From positions 1 to 64,000 of the forward strand of contig NZ_FOFR01000032.1 in assembly GCF_900110955.1 (NCBI RefSeq): a stretch of 64,000 nucleotides of DNA, in the 5' to 3' direction. Shown here in pieces: positions 56,530 through 64,000 of the stretch. The notes below the pieces were generated by a model. It searched no databases, had not been told where the DNA came from, and saw only the letters and a program-made list of their open reading frames with translations. A program made the position numbers and the translations under genes. How positions within the stretch are numbered: position 1 is the first letter of the stretch; every line of letters begins with the position of its first letter. The DNA comes from Lentzea xinjiangensis (GTDB taxonomy: Bacteria; Actinomycetota; Actinomycetes; Mycobacteriales; Pseudonocardiaceae).

Positions 56530-57297
56530 CTACCCCAGGAAGTCCTCCAGTGGCACCGGGGTCAGCCCGTCCTGCTTAGCGCGGTTCAGGAACGCCGTGA
56601 AGTCTTCGGCGAACGTTGTCCGAAAGTGCATCAGCACGATGTCACCGGCCTTCAGCCGATCACCGGCCTGGAACTGCACGCGCCCGTCGTTGACCGCGGC
56701 GGTCCAGTTCACCAGCGCCTTGAAGCCGCAGCCCGCCGCCGCCTGCCGCGTGGTGGCGTCGAAGTTGCCGAACGGCGGCCGGAACAACGTCGGCCGCCTG
56801 CCGTACTCGGCCGTGAGGAAGTCGGCGTTCCCGCAGATCTCGTTCCTCTGGAACTCGTACGGCCTGCCGAGCAGGTTGGGGTGGCTGGTCGTGTGGCTGT
56901 GGACGGTGACGGGCAGGGCCTTGAAGTAGTCCTTGTGCCCTTCGGCGTACTTCGTGTTGAGGAACACCGTCGGCCACACACCCGCCTGGATCATCAGCTC
57001 GCGGGCCTTCGGGTGCTGCACGGCGCCGTCGTCGACGGTGATGAACACGTACGGCTTGTCGACCGGGATGTGCGTGACAACGGGCACCATCCCGTCCACG
57101 ACCGCCGGCGCCTTGGCCTGCACGGTCCCGTACGGGTACGGCGGCTCGAACATCCGCTGGGGCCGCTCGGCCGGGGTGGTGGCCGCCGGCGGCGCCGAGG
57201 TGGTCAGCACCGGCCCAGCCGGTTCCCCGGCGGGCTGCCCGCACGCCACGGCACCGGCCACCAGCAAGAACGCAGCACAGAGCCGCAACTTGAACAT
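56530..57297 (-). CDS. Polysaccharide deacetylase lipoprotein
   Basis: 255 residues from ATG 57297, GGGGGAG upstream. Lipoprotein signal ([11 protein letters not shown]), Thr/Pro-rich linker, NodB homology domain: [12 protein letters not shown] (metal Asp), [10 protein letters not shown] (metal His pair), [13 protein letters not shown], and [14 protein letters not shown]. Removes acetyl groups from envelope glycans such as peptidoglycan or chitin-like polymers in known members. First of three exported-protein genes in a row. Confidence 0.9.
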   Translation of the reverse strand: MFKLRLCAAFLLVAGAVACGQPAGEPAGPVLTTSAPPAATTPAERPQRMFEPPYPYGTVQAKAPAVVDGMVPVVTHIPVDKPYVFITVDDGAVQHPKARELMIQAGVWPTVFLNTKYAEGHKDYFKALPVTVHSHTTSHPNLLGRPYEFQRNEICGNADFLTAEYGRRPTLFRPPFGNFDATTRQAAAGCGFKALVNWTAAVNDGRVQFQAGDRLKAGDIVLMHFRTTFAEDFTAFLNRAKQDGLTPVPLEDFLG

Positions 57298-57386
57298 CGA
57301 ACTCCCCCTTCACCCCGAAGACGCCGCGCGGGCCCGCGCGGTTGCCCGGCGTTAGGGTCGGACTGATCACAAGAAGGAGGAGTTCC

Positions 57387-57914
57387 ATGAGCCTCGAGCG
57401 CCCAGTCGCTCCCGACCCCTACCGGCTGCTCCCGCGGGTGGGCACCTTCACCGTCACCTCCACGGACGTGCGCGACGGCGAGCAGCTCCCCGAAGCGCAG
57501 GTCTTCGAAGGCGGCAACACCTCACCCCAGCTCTCCTGGTCCGGCTTCCCCGAGCAGACCCGGAGCTTCGTGGTCACCTGCTTCGACCCGGATGCCCCCA
57601 CCCCCTCCGGCTTCTGGCACTGGGTGGCCGTGAACATCCCCGCGGACACCACCTCGCTGGACACCGGCGCGGGAGCGTCCGACGCCACGCTGCCGGGCGA
57701 CGCCTTCCACGTCCGCTCCGACTACGGCACCCGTGCCTTCGGCGGCGCCGCCCCGCCCCAGGGGGACCACCCGCACCGCTACTACTTCGTGGTGCACGCC
57801 GTCGACGTGGACGCGCTCGACGTGGACGGCGACGCGTCCCCGGCGGTGGTGAGCTTCAACCTGGCCTTCCACACCCTGGCCAGGGCGATCATCACCCCGA
57901 CCTACCAGCACTAG
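57387..57914 (+). CDS. YbhB/YbcL family PEBP protein
   Basis: 175 residues from ATG 57387, AAGGAGGAG upstream. PEBP signature [24 protein letters not shown], later GPPQ-like [22 protein letters not shown]. Cytoplasmic. Family members bind phosphorylated or anionic ligands and can inhibit kinases or proteases; bacterial role is poorly known. Confidence 0.93.
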   Translation: MSLERPVAPDPYRLLPRVGTFTVTSTDVRDGEQLPEAQVFEGGNTSPQLSWSGFPEQTRSFVVTCFDPDAPTPSGFWHWVAVNIPADTTSLDTGAGASDATLPGDAFHVRSDYGTRAFGGAAPPQGDHPHRYYFVVHAVDVDALDVDGDASPAVVSFNLAFHTLARAIITPTYQH

Positions 57915-57991
57915 GCGGGTACCCAGGCCGCCGCGGAGCCGTACCCGCCTCCGCGGCGGCGGGACCCGTGAGGCCCGCGCGACACCAAGAA

Positions 57992-58018
57992 GGGAACACC
58001 ACCAGGGCGGAAGTGGTT
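57992..58018 (+). promoter_or_regulatory. SigR-type promoter of mycothione reductase
   Basis: GGGAAC (57992-57997), 18 bases, GTT (58016-58018), fitting GGGAAT-N18-GTT. Expected transcription start falls within a few bases of the GTG at 58029, so the mRNA would be leaderless or nearly so, which explains the missing ribosome site. Confidence 0.7.
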
Positions 58019-58028
58019 GGATCGACAC

Positions 58029-59402
58029 GTGAGGCACTTCGACCTGGTCATCATCGGCACCGGCTCCGGCAACAGCATCCCGAACGACGCCACCTCGGAC
58101 TGGCAGATCGCCATCCTCGAGAAGGGCACCTTCGGCGGCACCTGCCTGAACGTGGGCTGCATCCCCACCAAGATGTTCGTCCACACCGCCGACCAGGCCG
58201 CAGCCCCGGCCAACGCGAAGAAGCTGGGTGTGGACGCCCACACGGACGCGGTGCACTGGCCGGAGATCCGCGACCGCATCTTCAACCGCATCGACCCGAT
58301 CGCGGAAGGCGGCCGCAACTGGCGCGCCAACGAGAACGCGAACGTGACCGTCTACGAGGGCACGGCGAAGTTCGTGGACGACCACACCATCGACACGGGC
58401 ACCGGCGAGACCATCACCGCCGACCGCGTCGTGATCGCCGCGGGCAGCCGCCCCACGGTCCCGGACATCGCGGACCTGGACACCACCGGTTTCCACACCA
58501 GCGACACCATCATGCGCCTCGACGAGCTGCCCGAGAGCCTGATCATCGTGGGCAGCGGGTTCATCGCGTCGGAGTTCGCGCACGTCTTCAGCAGCTTCGG
58601 CGTGCGGGTCACCATGATCGCCCGCTCGAACCTGCTGCTGCGCCACGAGGACACCGAGATCGCCGAGCGCTTCACGCAGGTCGCCAAGGCGAAGTGGGAC
58701 GTCCGCCTCCAGCGCAAGACCACCCGCGCCGAGAAGACCGCGACCGGGGTGAAGCTGCACCTGGAGGGCCCCGACGGCGAGGAGACCGTCGAGGCGACCC
58801 ACCTCCTCGTCGCGGTCGGCAGGCAGCCCAACACCGACCTGCTCGACGTCACCAAGGCCGGCGTCGAGCTGCACGCCGACGGGCGGATCAAGGTCGACGA
58901 GTTCCAGCGGACCAGCCGGTCGCACATCTTCGCGCTGGGCGACATCAGCTCCGACTACCAGCTCAAGCACGTGGCGAACCACGAGGCGCGCGTGGTCCAG
59001 CACAACCTGCTGCACCCCGACGACCCGATCAAGAGCGACCACCGGTTCGTGCCGGCCGCCGTGTTCTCGAACCCGCAGATCGCGAGCGTCGGTCTCACCG
59101 AGGAACAGGCCAAGCGGCAGGGCATCCGGTACGTCACCGCGAGCCAGGCCTACGCGAGCATCGCGTACGGGTGGGCGATGGAGGACACGACCGGCTTCGC
59201 GAAGCTGCTCGCGGACCCGGCCACCGGGCAGCTGCTCGGCGCGCACATCATCGGCCCGCAGGCGTCGACGGTGATCCAGCCCCTCATCCAGGCGATGAGC
59301 TTCGGCCTCGACGCGAGGTCCATGGCGCGCGGGCAGTACTGGATCCACCCGGCGATGCCCGAGCTCGTCGAGAACGCGCTGCTGAACCTGCCGCTCGACT
59401 GA
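58029..59402 (+). CDS. mtr: Mycothione reductase
   Basis: 457 residues from GTG 58029 (TTG 58017 is an in-frame alternative that would overlap the promoter -10). FAD motif LVIIGTGSGNS, redox disulfide GGTCLNVGCIPTK (Cys about 39 and 44), NADPH-binding LIIVGSGFIASEFAHVFSSFG, FALGD and C-terminal QYWIHPAMPELVENALL with the catalytic His. Reduces oxidised mycothiol, the actinobacterial low-molecular-weight thiol. The SigR-like promoter fits a disulfide-stress role. Confidence 0.94.
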   Translation: MRHFDLVIIGTGSGNSIPNDATSDWQIAILEKGTFGGTCLNVGCIPTKMFVHTADQAAAPANAKKLGVDAHTDAVHWPEIRDRIFNRIDPIAEGGRNWRANENANVTVYEGTAKFVDDHTIDTGTGETITADRVVIAAGSRPTVPDIADLDTTGFHTSDTIMRLDELPESLIIVGSGFIASEFAHVFSSFGVRVTMIARSNLLLRHEDTEIAERFTQVAKAKWDVRLQRKTTRAEKTATGVKLHLEGPDGEETVEATHLLVAVGRQPNTDLLDVTKAGVELHADGRIKVDEFQRTSRSHIFALGDISSDYQLKHVANHEARVVQHNLLHPDDPIKSDHRFVPAAVFSNPQIASVGLTEEQAKRQGIRYVTASQAYASIAYGWAMEDTTGFAKLLADPATGQLLGAHIIGPQASTVIQPLIQAMSFGLDARSMARGQYWIHPAMPELVENALLNLPLD

Positions 59403-59466
59403 AAGGCCCGCGACGACGGGACTTCCGCCGCTGTCCGGCCGCCGGGAAACCGTCCACGATGCAGCG

Positions 59467-59880
59467 ATGACAGACGAAGTCCTCATCGCGTACACCTCGA
59501 AGATCGCCGCCACGGACGAGATCGCCCGGGTCATCGGCACCGAGCTCGCCGGCTGCGGGCTGAGAGCCACCGTGCTCCCGATCGCCGCCGCCGGCACGCT
59601 GCACGGGTTCGGTGCCGTGATCATGGGCGACGCCGCCGCGCGTGACGCGCACCGGTTCGTGCGGCGGCACAGAGTTGTCCTGAAGCACACGCCGGTGTGG
59701 TTGTTCCACCGCGGCACTCCGCCGGTGCCCAACGACGTCACGCGCATGGTGCGCAGGCTCGGGGCCAACGGGCCGGTGAGCTTCGGCGGTGCCGCACCGG
59801 ACCTGGAGCGGGCGAAGGCGTGGGCCCGTTACCTCGCCGACCAGCTCACGGTGCTGCACCGCGGGTTCGTGAGCAACTAG
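59467..59880 (+). CDS. Flavodoxin-domain protein
   Basis: 137 residues. LIAYTSKIAATDEIARVIGTEL is the phosphate-binding start of flavodoxin/HemG-like proteins, followed by GFGAVIMGDAAARDAHRFVRRH and TPVWLFHRGTPPVP. Likely binds FMN; electron carrier or protoporphyrinogen oxidase-like role cannot be told apart. Same strand as mtr, 64 bases downstream. Its stop overlaps the end of the convergent SDR gene. Confidence 0.85.
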   Translation: MTDEVLIAYTSKIAATDEIARVIGTELAGCGLRATVLPIAAAGTLHGFGAVIMGDAAARDAHRFVRRHRVVLKHTPVWLFHRGTPPVPNDVTRMVRRLGANGPVSFGGAAPDLERAKAWARYLADQLTVLHRGFVSN

Positions 59881-60659
59881 CCGCGCACGGGTTCGGCCTC
59901 CAGGAGCCGCAGCGCCGTCCGCTTGGGCAGCACCGCGACGACCCGCCGGGCCCACCGGTTCACGCTGCCGGAGATCACGCCGACGGGTGGCCTCCTGCTG
60001 TCCAGGGCGTCGAACGCGGTGTCGGCCACCTGCGCGGAGGTCTGGAACCGGACACCGGTGGCCGCCGTGCCGGAGGTCTCGTAGAACTCCGTCCTGGTCG
60101 GTCCCGGGGAGAGGACCAGCACGGTGAGACCGGATCCGCGGGTCTCGTGTGCGAGCGCCTCGGTGAACCGGACGACGAACGCCTTCGAGGCCGCGTACAC
60201 CGCCATCCCCGGCACCGACAGGTGCCCGGTGAGGCTCGCGACGTTGACCAACGCGCCCCGGCCGGACTCGGTGAGCCGCGGCAGGAACGCACGGGAGATG
60301 TCGACCACCGCTTCCAGGTTCACGCGCAGCTGCACGCGGATCTCGTCCTCGGAAGAAGCGGCGAAGTGCTTGGTGTGAGCCACACCGGCGCAGTTGAGCA
60401 CGGTGTCGACCTCCACACCGAGCCCGTGGAGCTGCTCGGCCAGGCGGTGGCCGCTGCGATCACCGGTGAGGTCGAACGGGACGACGTGCACGGTTCTGCC
60501 GGTGTCCGCGCGGATCTCCGCCGCGAGGGCGTCGAGCGCCGCGGCCCGCCGGGCGACCAGCACGAGGTCCGCGCCGCGCCGGGCGAAGCGCCGCGCGAAC
60601 TCGGCACCGATGCCCGAGCTCGCCCCGGTGATGAGCGCAGTGGTGCCCGCATAGCGCAT
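59877..60659 (-). CDS. Short-chain dehydrogenase/reductase
   Basis: 260 residues from ATG 60659. Classical SDR: TALITGASSGIGAEFARRFA (cofactor), NCAGVA, NVASLTGHLSVPGMAVYAASKAFV with the YxxxK pair. Substrate unknown. Divergent from a TetR gene with two repeated operator-like sites between them, so it is the likely target of that regulator. Confidence 0.92.
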   Translation of the reverse strand: MRYAGTTALITGASSGIGAEFARRFARRGADLVLVARRAAALDALAAEIRADTGRTVHVVPFDLTGDRSGHRLAEQLHGLGVEVDTVLNCAGVAHTKHFAASSEDEIRVQLRVNLEAVVDISRAFLPRLTESGRGALVNVASLTGHLSVPGMAVYAASKAFVVRFTEALAHETRGSGLTVLVLSPGPTRTEFYETSGTAATGVRFQTSAQVADTAFDALDSRRPPVGVISGSVNRWARRVVAVLPKRTALRLLEAEPVRG

Positions 60660-60674
60660 GGGATGCCCCGATCT

Positions 60675-60731
60675 GATGTGAGAGGTTCTTACATCGGAGG
60701 CTACGCCGACAATGTGAGAGCCTGCAACATT
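60675..60731. promoter_or_regulatory. Twin 21-bp operators between SDR and TetR genes
   Basis: Two sites, 60675-60695 and 60711-60731, start 36 bases apart. Each has the form (G/A)ATGTGAGAG, 6 bases, (T/A)ACAT(C/T), then GGAGG; ends GATGT/ACATC and AATGT/ACATT are inverted repeats. TetR-family regulators bind such palindromes in divergent promoters. Confidence 0.6.
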
Positions 60732-60741
60732 GGAGGTGGTC

Positions 60742-61335
60742 ATGGAGTCGAAACGCGGCTACCACCACGGGGACCTGCGCAACGCGCTGCTCGCGGCGAC
60801 GACGGAGCTGGTGCGGGAGCGTGGCGCGCGGGGTTTCAGCGTGTCCGAGGCGGCACGCCGCGCCGGAGTTTCGAGTTCCGCGCCATACCGCCACTTCAGC
60901 GACCGCGAAGCGATGCTCGCCGCCGCGGCGCTGGTGGGCTTCCACGCCCTCGGGGAGCGCTTCTCCTCCCTGCCGGATGAGCGGGCGTTCGAGGCACGGG
61001 CGGCGTGGATCGCGGTGTCGTACCTCCGCTTCGCACAGGAGGACCCCGCGCGGTTCGAGACGATGTTCGCCAGCGGGATCGACAAGTCGCGGCACGAGGA
61101 CCTGATGCGGCAGGCCGTCGTCGTGCAGGCCCTCCTCGAAGCGGCGCTGGGGCCGTTCCTCGACCCGGCGGAGCTCGTGGACAGGGCGGCGGAGCTGTGG
61201 TCGCTCGCGCACGGCGTCGCGACGCTCGTCCTGCAAGGCAACCTGCAGCACGTCGTCGACGCGGGCCGGGTGGAGTCCCTCGCGGAGAGCGCCGCCCGTT
61301 CCTGGGCCGCCGGGGTGGCGTCCGCGCAACGGTGA
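60742..61335 (+). CDS. TetR family regulator
   Basis: 197 residues from ATG 60742, TGGAGG upstream. N-terminal helix-turn-helix: YHHGDLRNALLAATTELVRERG, then SVSEAARRAGVSSSAPYRHFSDREAML. C-terminal ligand domain of the WHG type (FARFETMFASG-like segment, AELWSLAHGVATLVLQG). Probably autoregulates and controls the divergent SDR gene. Confidence 0.94.
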   Translation: MESKRGYHHGDLRNALLAATTELVRERGARGFSVSEAARRAGVSSSAPYRHFSDREAMLAAAALVGFHALGERFSSLPDERAFEARAAWIAVSYLRFAQEDPARFETMFASGIDKSRHEDLMRQAVVVQALLEAALGPFLDPAELVDRAAELWSLAHGVATLVLQGNLQHVVDAGRVESLAESAARSWAAGVASAQR

Positions 61336-61527
61336 AAGCAACGCTCCGACCGGCCACTCACGGGACGGGCGCAGGGTGATGAAGGCGTGCGAGCCGTTCT
61401 CGATCATCTCGGTGACGGCGGTGCGCTTCGAGTCGGTGAGCCCATCGGCCATCGCCGGCGGTTCGAGCACGACGGCCGGGCACCGCCAGGACCGCCGCGT
61501 GCGCCGAGCTTCTCGATCCCCGACCGG
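61336..61527 (-). other. Short interval with a possible gene remnant
   Basis: 192 bases between the TetR and MFS genes. On the minus strand an open segment from ATG 61452 reads MADGLTDSKRTAVTEMIENG and continues briefly (HAFITLRPSREWPVG) before running antisense into tetR. It looks protein-like but has no family match that I recognise and no ribosome site; possibly the end of a decayed gene. Confidence 0.25.
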
Positions 61528-62772
61528 CTAGACGAAGCGTGGCCGGCCGGAGATCATGCCCAGCGCCGTCAGCGCGGCGAGCAGCACCAGTTGCAGCACC
61601 AGGGACACCGTCCACGAACCCGTGGCCTCCCGCAGCACGCCGAACGCGAACGGGCCGGACGCCGCGATCAGGTAACCGAGGCTCTGCGCCATGGCGGAGA
61701 GCCTCGCGGTGTCCGAAGTGGACTTCGTGCGCAGGGACATGATCAGCAGGGCCAGCGGGAACATGCCCATACCGAAGCCGATCAGCACCACCCACAGACC
61801 GGGCGCCGCCGACGGGGCCACCAGCATCCCGAGCATGCCCGCGAACGACAGCACGCCGAGCACCAGCACCATCGGCCCCTGGCTGGAGAACCGGGCGGCG
61901 ATCGGCGGCACGAAGAGGCTCACCGGCACGCTGAGCAGCATCGAGACCGCGAGCAGCATGCCGGCGGTGTTCCTGTCCACACCGGAGTCGACGAGCATCG
62001 CGGGCAGCCAGCCCATGACGGTGTAGGCGAAGAGCGACTGCAGGCCGAAGAACACAGTGATGACCCACGCCAAGGGGCTGCGCAGCAACGAGCGCTGCTC
62101 GGCCGGCGCGGCCGAGCGCACCACCGACGCTTCCGACCCGTGCCGCGCGCCGGCGAACCAGACGACCACCGCGCCGGCCGACAGCAGCGCCCACGCGCCG
62201 ACGGCGAGGCGCCAGGAGCCGAGGAAGTCCTCCAGCCGGGGCGTGAGGGCGGCGGCCAGCGCGGCGCCCGCGGACAGCGTCGCGGTGTAGACACCGGTGA
62301 TCAGGCCGACCTTGCCGGGGAAGGAGGCCTTCACCACGACGGGGATCAGCACGTTGGACACCGCGATGCCCGCGCAGGCGATGAAGGTGCCGCCCAGCAC
62401 GACCCACGGACCGTCGATCACGCGCAGCACGAGGCCGAGCGTGAGCACCCCCAGGGACAGGCCGATCGCGCGGGCCATGCCGAGGCGGCGGCCGAGCCAC
62501 GGCGCCGCGAACGCCGCGAAGCCGAAGCACAGCGCCGGAACGGCGGTCAGCGCACTGGTCCAAGCGGCCGAAACCCCCAGGGCCGCACGGACATCACCGA
62601 GCACCGAGGCCAGACTGGTCACCGCGGGCCGGAGATTCGCGGCAGCGAGGGCGACCCCGATCGCGAGCAACGTGGAGCCGACCAGCGGAACGTGACGATT
62701 CTTGACGACCGTCACCCTGCGACCCCGATCGGTGGCAGTCTGTGCGGCACAAGTCGTCTGCTGGATCGTCAC
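61528..62772 (-). CDS. MFS transporter, CynX/NimT type
   Basis: About 414 residues from GTG 62772; starts at GTG 62781 and GTG 62715 are possible and none has a clear ribosome site. Twelve hydrophobic segments; start VGSTLLAIGVALAAANLRPAVTSLASVL is typical of cyanate/2-nitroimidazole-type (CynX/NimT) transporters, as is GWLPAMLVDSGVD in the middle. Substrate unknown. Divergent from the FadR-type regulator next door, its likely controller. Confidence 0.9.
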   Translation of the reverse strand: MTIQQTTCAAQTATDRGRRVTVVKNRHVPLVGSTLLAIGVALAAANLRPAVTSLASVLGDVRAALGVSAAWTSALTAVPALCFGFAAFAAPWLGRRLGMARAIGLSLGVLTLGLVLRVIDGPWVVLGGTFIACAGIAVSNVLIPVVVKASFPGKVGLITGVYTATLSAGAALAAALTPRLEDFLGSWRLAVGAWALLSAGAVVVWFAGARHGSEASVVRSAAPAEQRSLLRSPLAWVITVFFGLQSLFAYTVMGWLPAMLVDSGVDRNTAGMLLAVSMLLSVPVSLFVPPIAARFSSQGPMVLVLGVLSFAGMLGMLVAPSAAPGLWVVLIGFGMGMFPLALLIMSLRTKSTSDTARLSAMAQSLGYLIAASGPFAFGVLREATGSWTVSLVLQLVLLAALTALGMISGRPRFV

Positions 62773-62820
62773 GCGCCCCACTATCGCAGACGTAGGATGT
62801 TCGGATGAAAGGATGACGCT

Positions 62821-63492
62821 GTGCCGTTGGCCACTACCCGACGGACGGGTCTCGTCGACCAGGTGATCGACCAGATGAGAGGGGCGATCACCAGCGGCGA
62901 GTGGCCCGTCGGACAGCGCATCCCACCCGAGCCGGAGCTGGTCACCGCGCTCGGGGTGGGCAGGAACACGGTCCGCGAGGCCGTGCGCGCTCTCTCACAC
63001 GCCGGTCTGCTGGAGGTGCGGCAGGGCGACGGCACGTTCGTCCGCGCGACCAGCGAGCTCTCCGGCGCGGTCCGCCGCATGTGCGGAACGGAGCTCAAGG
63101 AGGTGCTCCAGGTCCGCCGCACGCTGGAGGTGGAGGGTGCGCGCCTGGCCGCGAAGCACCGCACCGATGCCGAACTGGAGCGTCTCACCGAGCTGCTGGG
63201 CAAGCGCGACGCCGCGCTGGCGGCCGAGCGGTGGGCCGAGGTGGTCGAGCACGACACCGCGTTCCACGTGCTGCTCGTGCAGTGCTCGCACAACACGCTC
63301 CTGGCCGGGCTCTACCAGGGCTTGACCGAGGCGGTCAAAGCTTCGGTGGCGGCCTCTGTCGACACCAGCCAGCCCGGCAGTGACCAGGTGTCGCACACCG
63401 GGCTGCTGGACGCGGTCCGCGACGGTGACCAGGAGAAGGCGGCGATCGAGGCGGGCGGGTTCTTCGAGGAGCTGATCGAGAAGTTCTGCTAG
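62821..63492 (+). CDS. FadR-subfamily GntR regulator
   Basis: 223 residues from GTG 62821, AAAGGA upstream. GntR winged helix: LVDQVIDQMRGAITSGEWPVGQRIPPEPEL, LGVGRNTVREAVRALSHAGLLEVRQGDGTFV; FCD effector domain with ALLGKRDAAL-like helices and metal-type His/Asp residues (EHDTAFHVLLV, SHTGLLDAV). Pairs with the divergent MFS gene, about 50 bases between starts. Confidence 0.94.
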   Translation: MPLATTRRTGLVDQVIDQMRGAITSGEWPVGQRIPPEPELVTALGVGRNTVREAVRALSHAGLLEVRQGDGTFVRATSELSGAVRRMCGTELKEVLQVRRTLEVEGARLAAKHRTDAELERLTELLGKRDAALAAERWAEVVEHDTAFHVLLVQCSHNTLLAGLYQGLTEAVKASVAASVDTSQPGSDQVSHTGLLDAVRDGDQEKAAIEAGGFFEELIEKFC

Positions 63493-63496
63493 CACC

Positions 63497-63515
63497 GCGG
63501 GCGGGAAGCGCCCGC
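63497..63515 (+). terminator. Small hairpin after the FadR-type gene
   Basis: GCGGGCG (63497-63503), loop GGAAG, CGCCCGC (63509-63515), 5 bases past the stop. Weak terminator candidate, no T-run. Confidence 0.5.
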
Positions 63516-63537
63516 ACGAGCTCACAGCGTGGGGGCC

Positions 63538-64000
63538 ATGGAGATCACGCCGTTCCGCATCGAGATCCCGCAGGCCGAGGTCGACGACCTCCGCTCCCGC
63601 CTCGCGAACACGAGGTGGCCGGAGGAGGACCTGCCGGGGGTCGGCTGGTCCTACGGCGTCCCCCTGACCTACCTGCGACCGCTCGCCGAGCACTGGGCGA
63701 CCGGGTTCGACTGGCGAGCCCAGGAGGACCGGCTCAACTCCTTCCCGCAGTTCACCACCGAGATCAGCGGGCAGCGCGTCCACTTCCTGCACGTCCGCTC
63801 GCCGAACCCCGACGCGCTGCCGTTGCTGCTGATCCACGGCTGGCCGGGCTCGTTCGTCGAGTTCCTGGAAGTGATCGAGCCGCTTTCGCGGGACTTCCAC
63901 CTGGTGATCCCGTCGATCCCCGGTTTCGGGTTCTCCGGACCCGTCGGGAAGCGCGGCTGGAACGTGCTGCGCGTCGCCTGGGCGTTCGCGAAGCTGATGG
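63538..64000 (+). CDS. Epoxide hydrolase, N-terminal part (cut by window edge)
   Basis: First 154 codons from ATG 63538. [30 protein letters not shown] is the epoxide-hydrolase N-terminal (EHN) domain; then [18 protein letters not shown], the oxyanion HGWP motif of microsomal-type epoxide hydrolases, and [13 protein letters not shown]. The nucleophile Asp lies beyond the window. Same strand as the FadR-type gene. Confidence 0.92.
   Translation, partial: MEITPFRIEIPQAEVDDLRSRLANTRWPEEDLPGVGWSYGVPLTYLRPLAEHWATGFDWRAQEDRLNSFPQFTTEISGQRVHFLHVRSPNPDALPLLLIHGWPGSFVEFLEVIEPLSRDFHLVIPSIPGFGFSGPVGKRGWNVLRVAWAFAKLM

Overview
The window is a 64 kb chromosomal stretch of a high-GC actinomycete. A mycothione reductase gene, a thiol-stress (SigR-type) promoter, SARP/AfsR-type regulators, a HAIR-type heat-shock operator, frequent GTG starts and Streptomyces-like gene content all point to Actinobacteria. 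The gene style suggests Pseudonocardiaceae (Lentzea/Saccharothrix-like); the family assignment is inference.

Layout. 1-3.1 kb: the rimP-nusA-ylxR-infB translation operon on the minus strand (infB cut by the window edge; ylxR lacks any ordinary start codon). 3.2-8.9 kb: a lipoprotein/DUF4439 pair, a membrane protein, a small operon (glycosyltransferase with a frameshift, DUF4442 protein, class V aminotransferase), a YjbQ protein and a Gly/Gln-rich membrane protein. 8.9-15.5 kb: the most unusual locus. A divergent pair of large SARP-type regulators, one with NB-ARC and TPR domains, flanks a 102-residue secreted peptide precursor carrying six exact DTPWA pentapeptides. 15.6-25.3 kb: proS, a VOC protein, a 52-bp tandem-repeat region, a double-GNAT protein, a methyltransferase, two tightly spaced atypical tRNA genes downstream of an unrecognised 447-residue protein, yaaA, a RIO kinase and a DEAD-box helicase.

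25.6-36 kb: cobalamin and siroheme biosynthesis. A cysG-like fusion, a PIG-L deacetylase and a secreted trypsin-like protease are followed by a six-gene minus-strand operon (chelatase, cobO, cobB, cobM, cobL, cbiG) behind a cobalamin riboswitch. Several of these enzymes have atypical domain content. 36-49 kb: threonine aldolase, a short P450, bioF, GNAT, two more S1 proteases, a LysE exporter, an AfsR-like NB-ARC/TPR regulator, an M48 protease, and a hydrolase / ABC exporter / Vat-like acetyltransferase module.

49-64 kb: a patatin-like protein with an inserted membrane region, a free-standing single-chain PheRS-like synthetase with a possible leader region, a DUF574 methyltransferase, lon (SigR-like promoter overlapping a HAIR operator), two AMIN-like secreted paralogues with a polysaccharide deacetylase lipoprotein, a PEBP protein, mycothione reductase (SigR-like promoter, probably leaderless), a flavodoxin-like protein, a divergent SDR/TetR pair with two repeated operators, an MFS transporter with a divergent FadR-type regulator, and the start of an epoxide hydrolase.

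The best candidates for something undescribed are the DTPWA-repeat peptide with its SARP neighbours, the unknown protein plus twin atypical tRNAs, and the free-standing PheRS-like enzyme. All calls come from reading the sequence; no database search was run.
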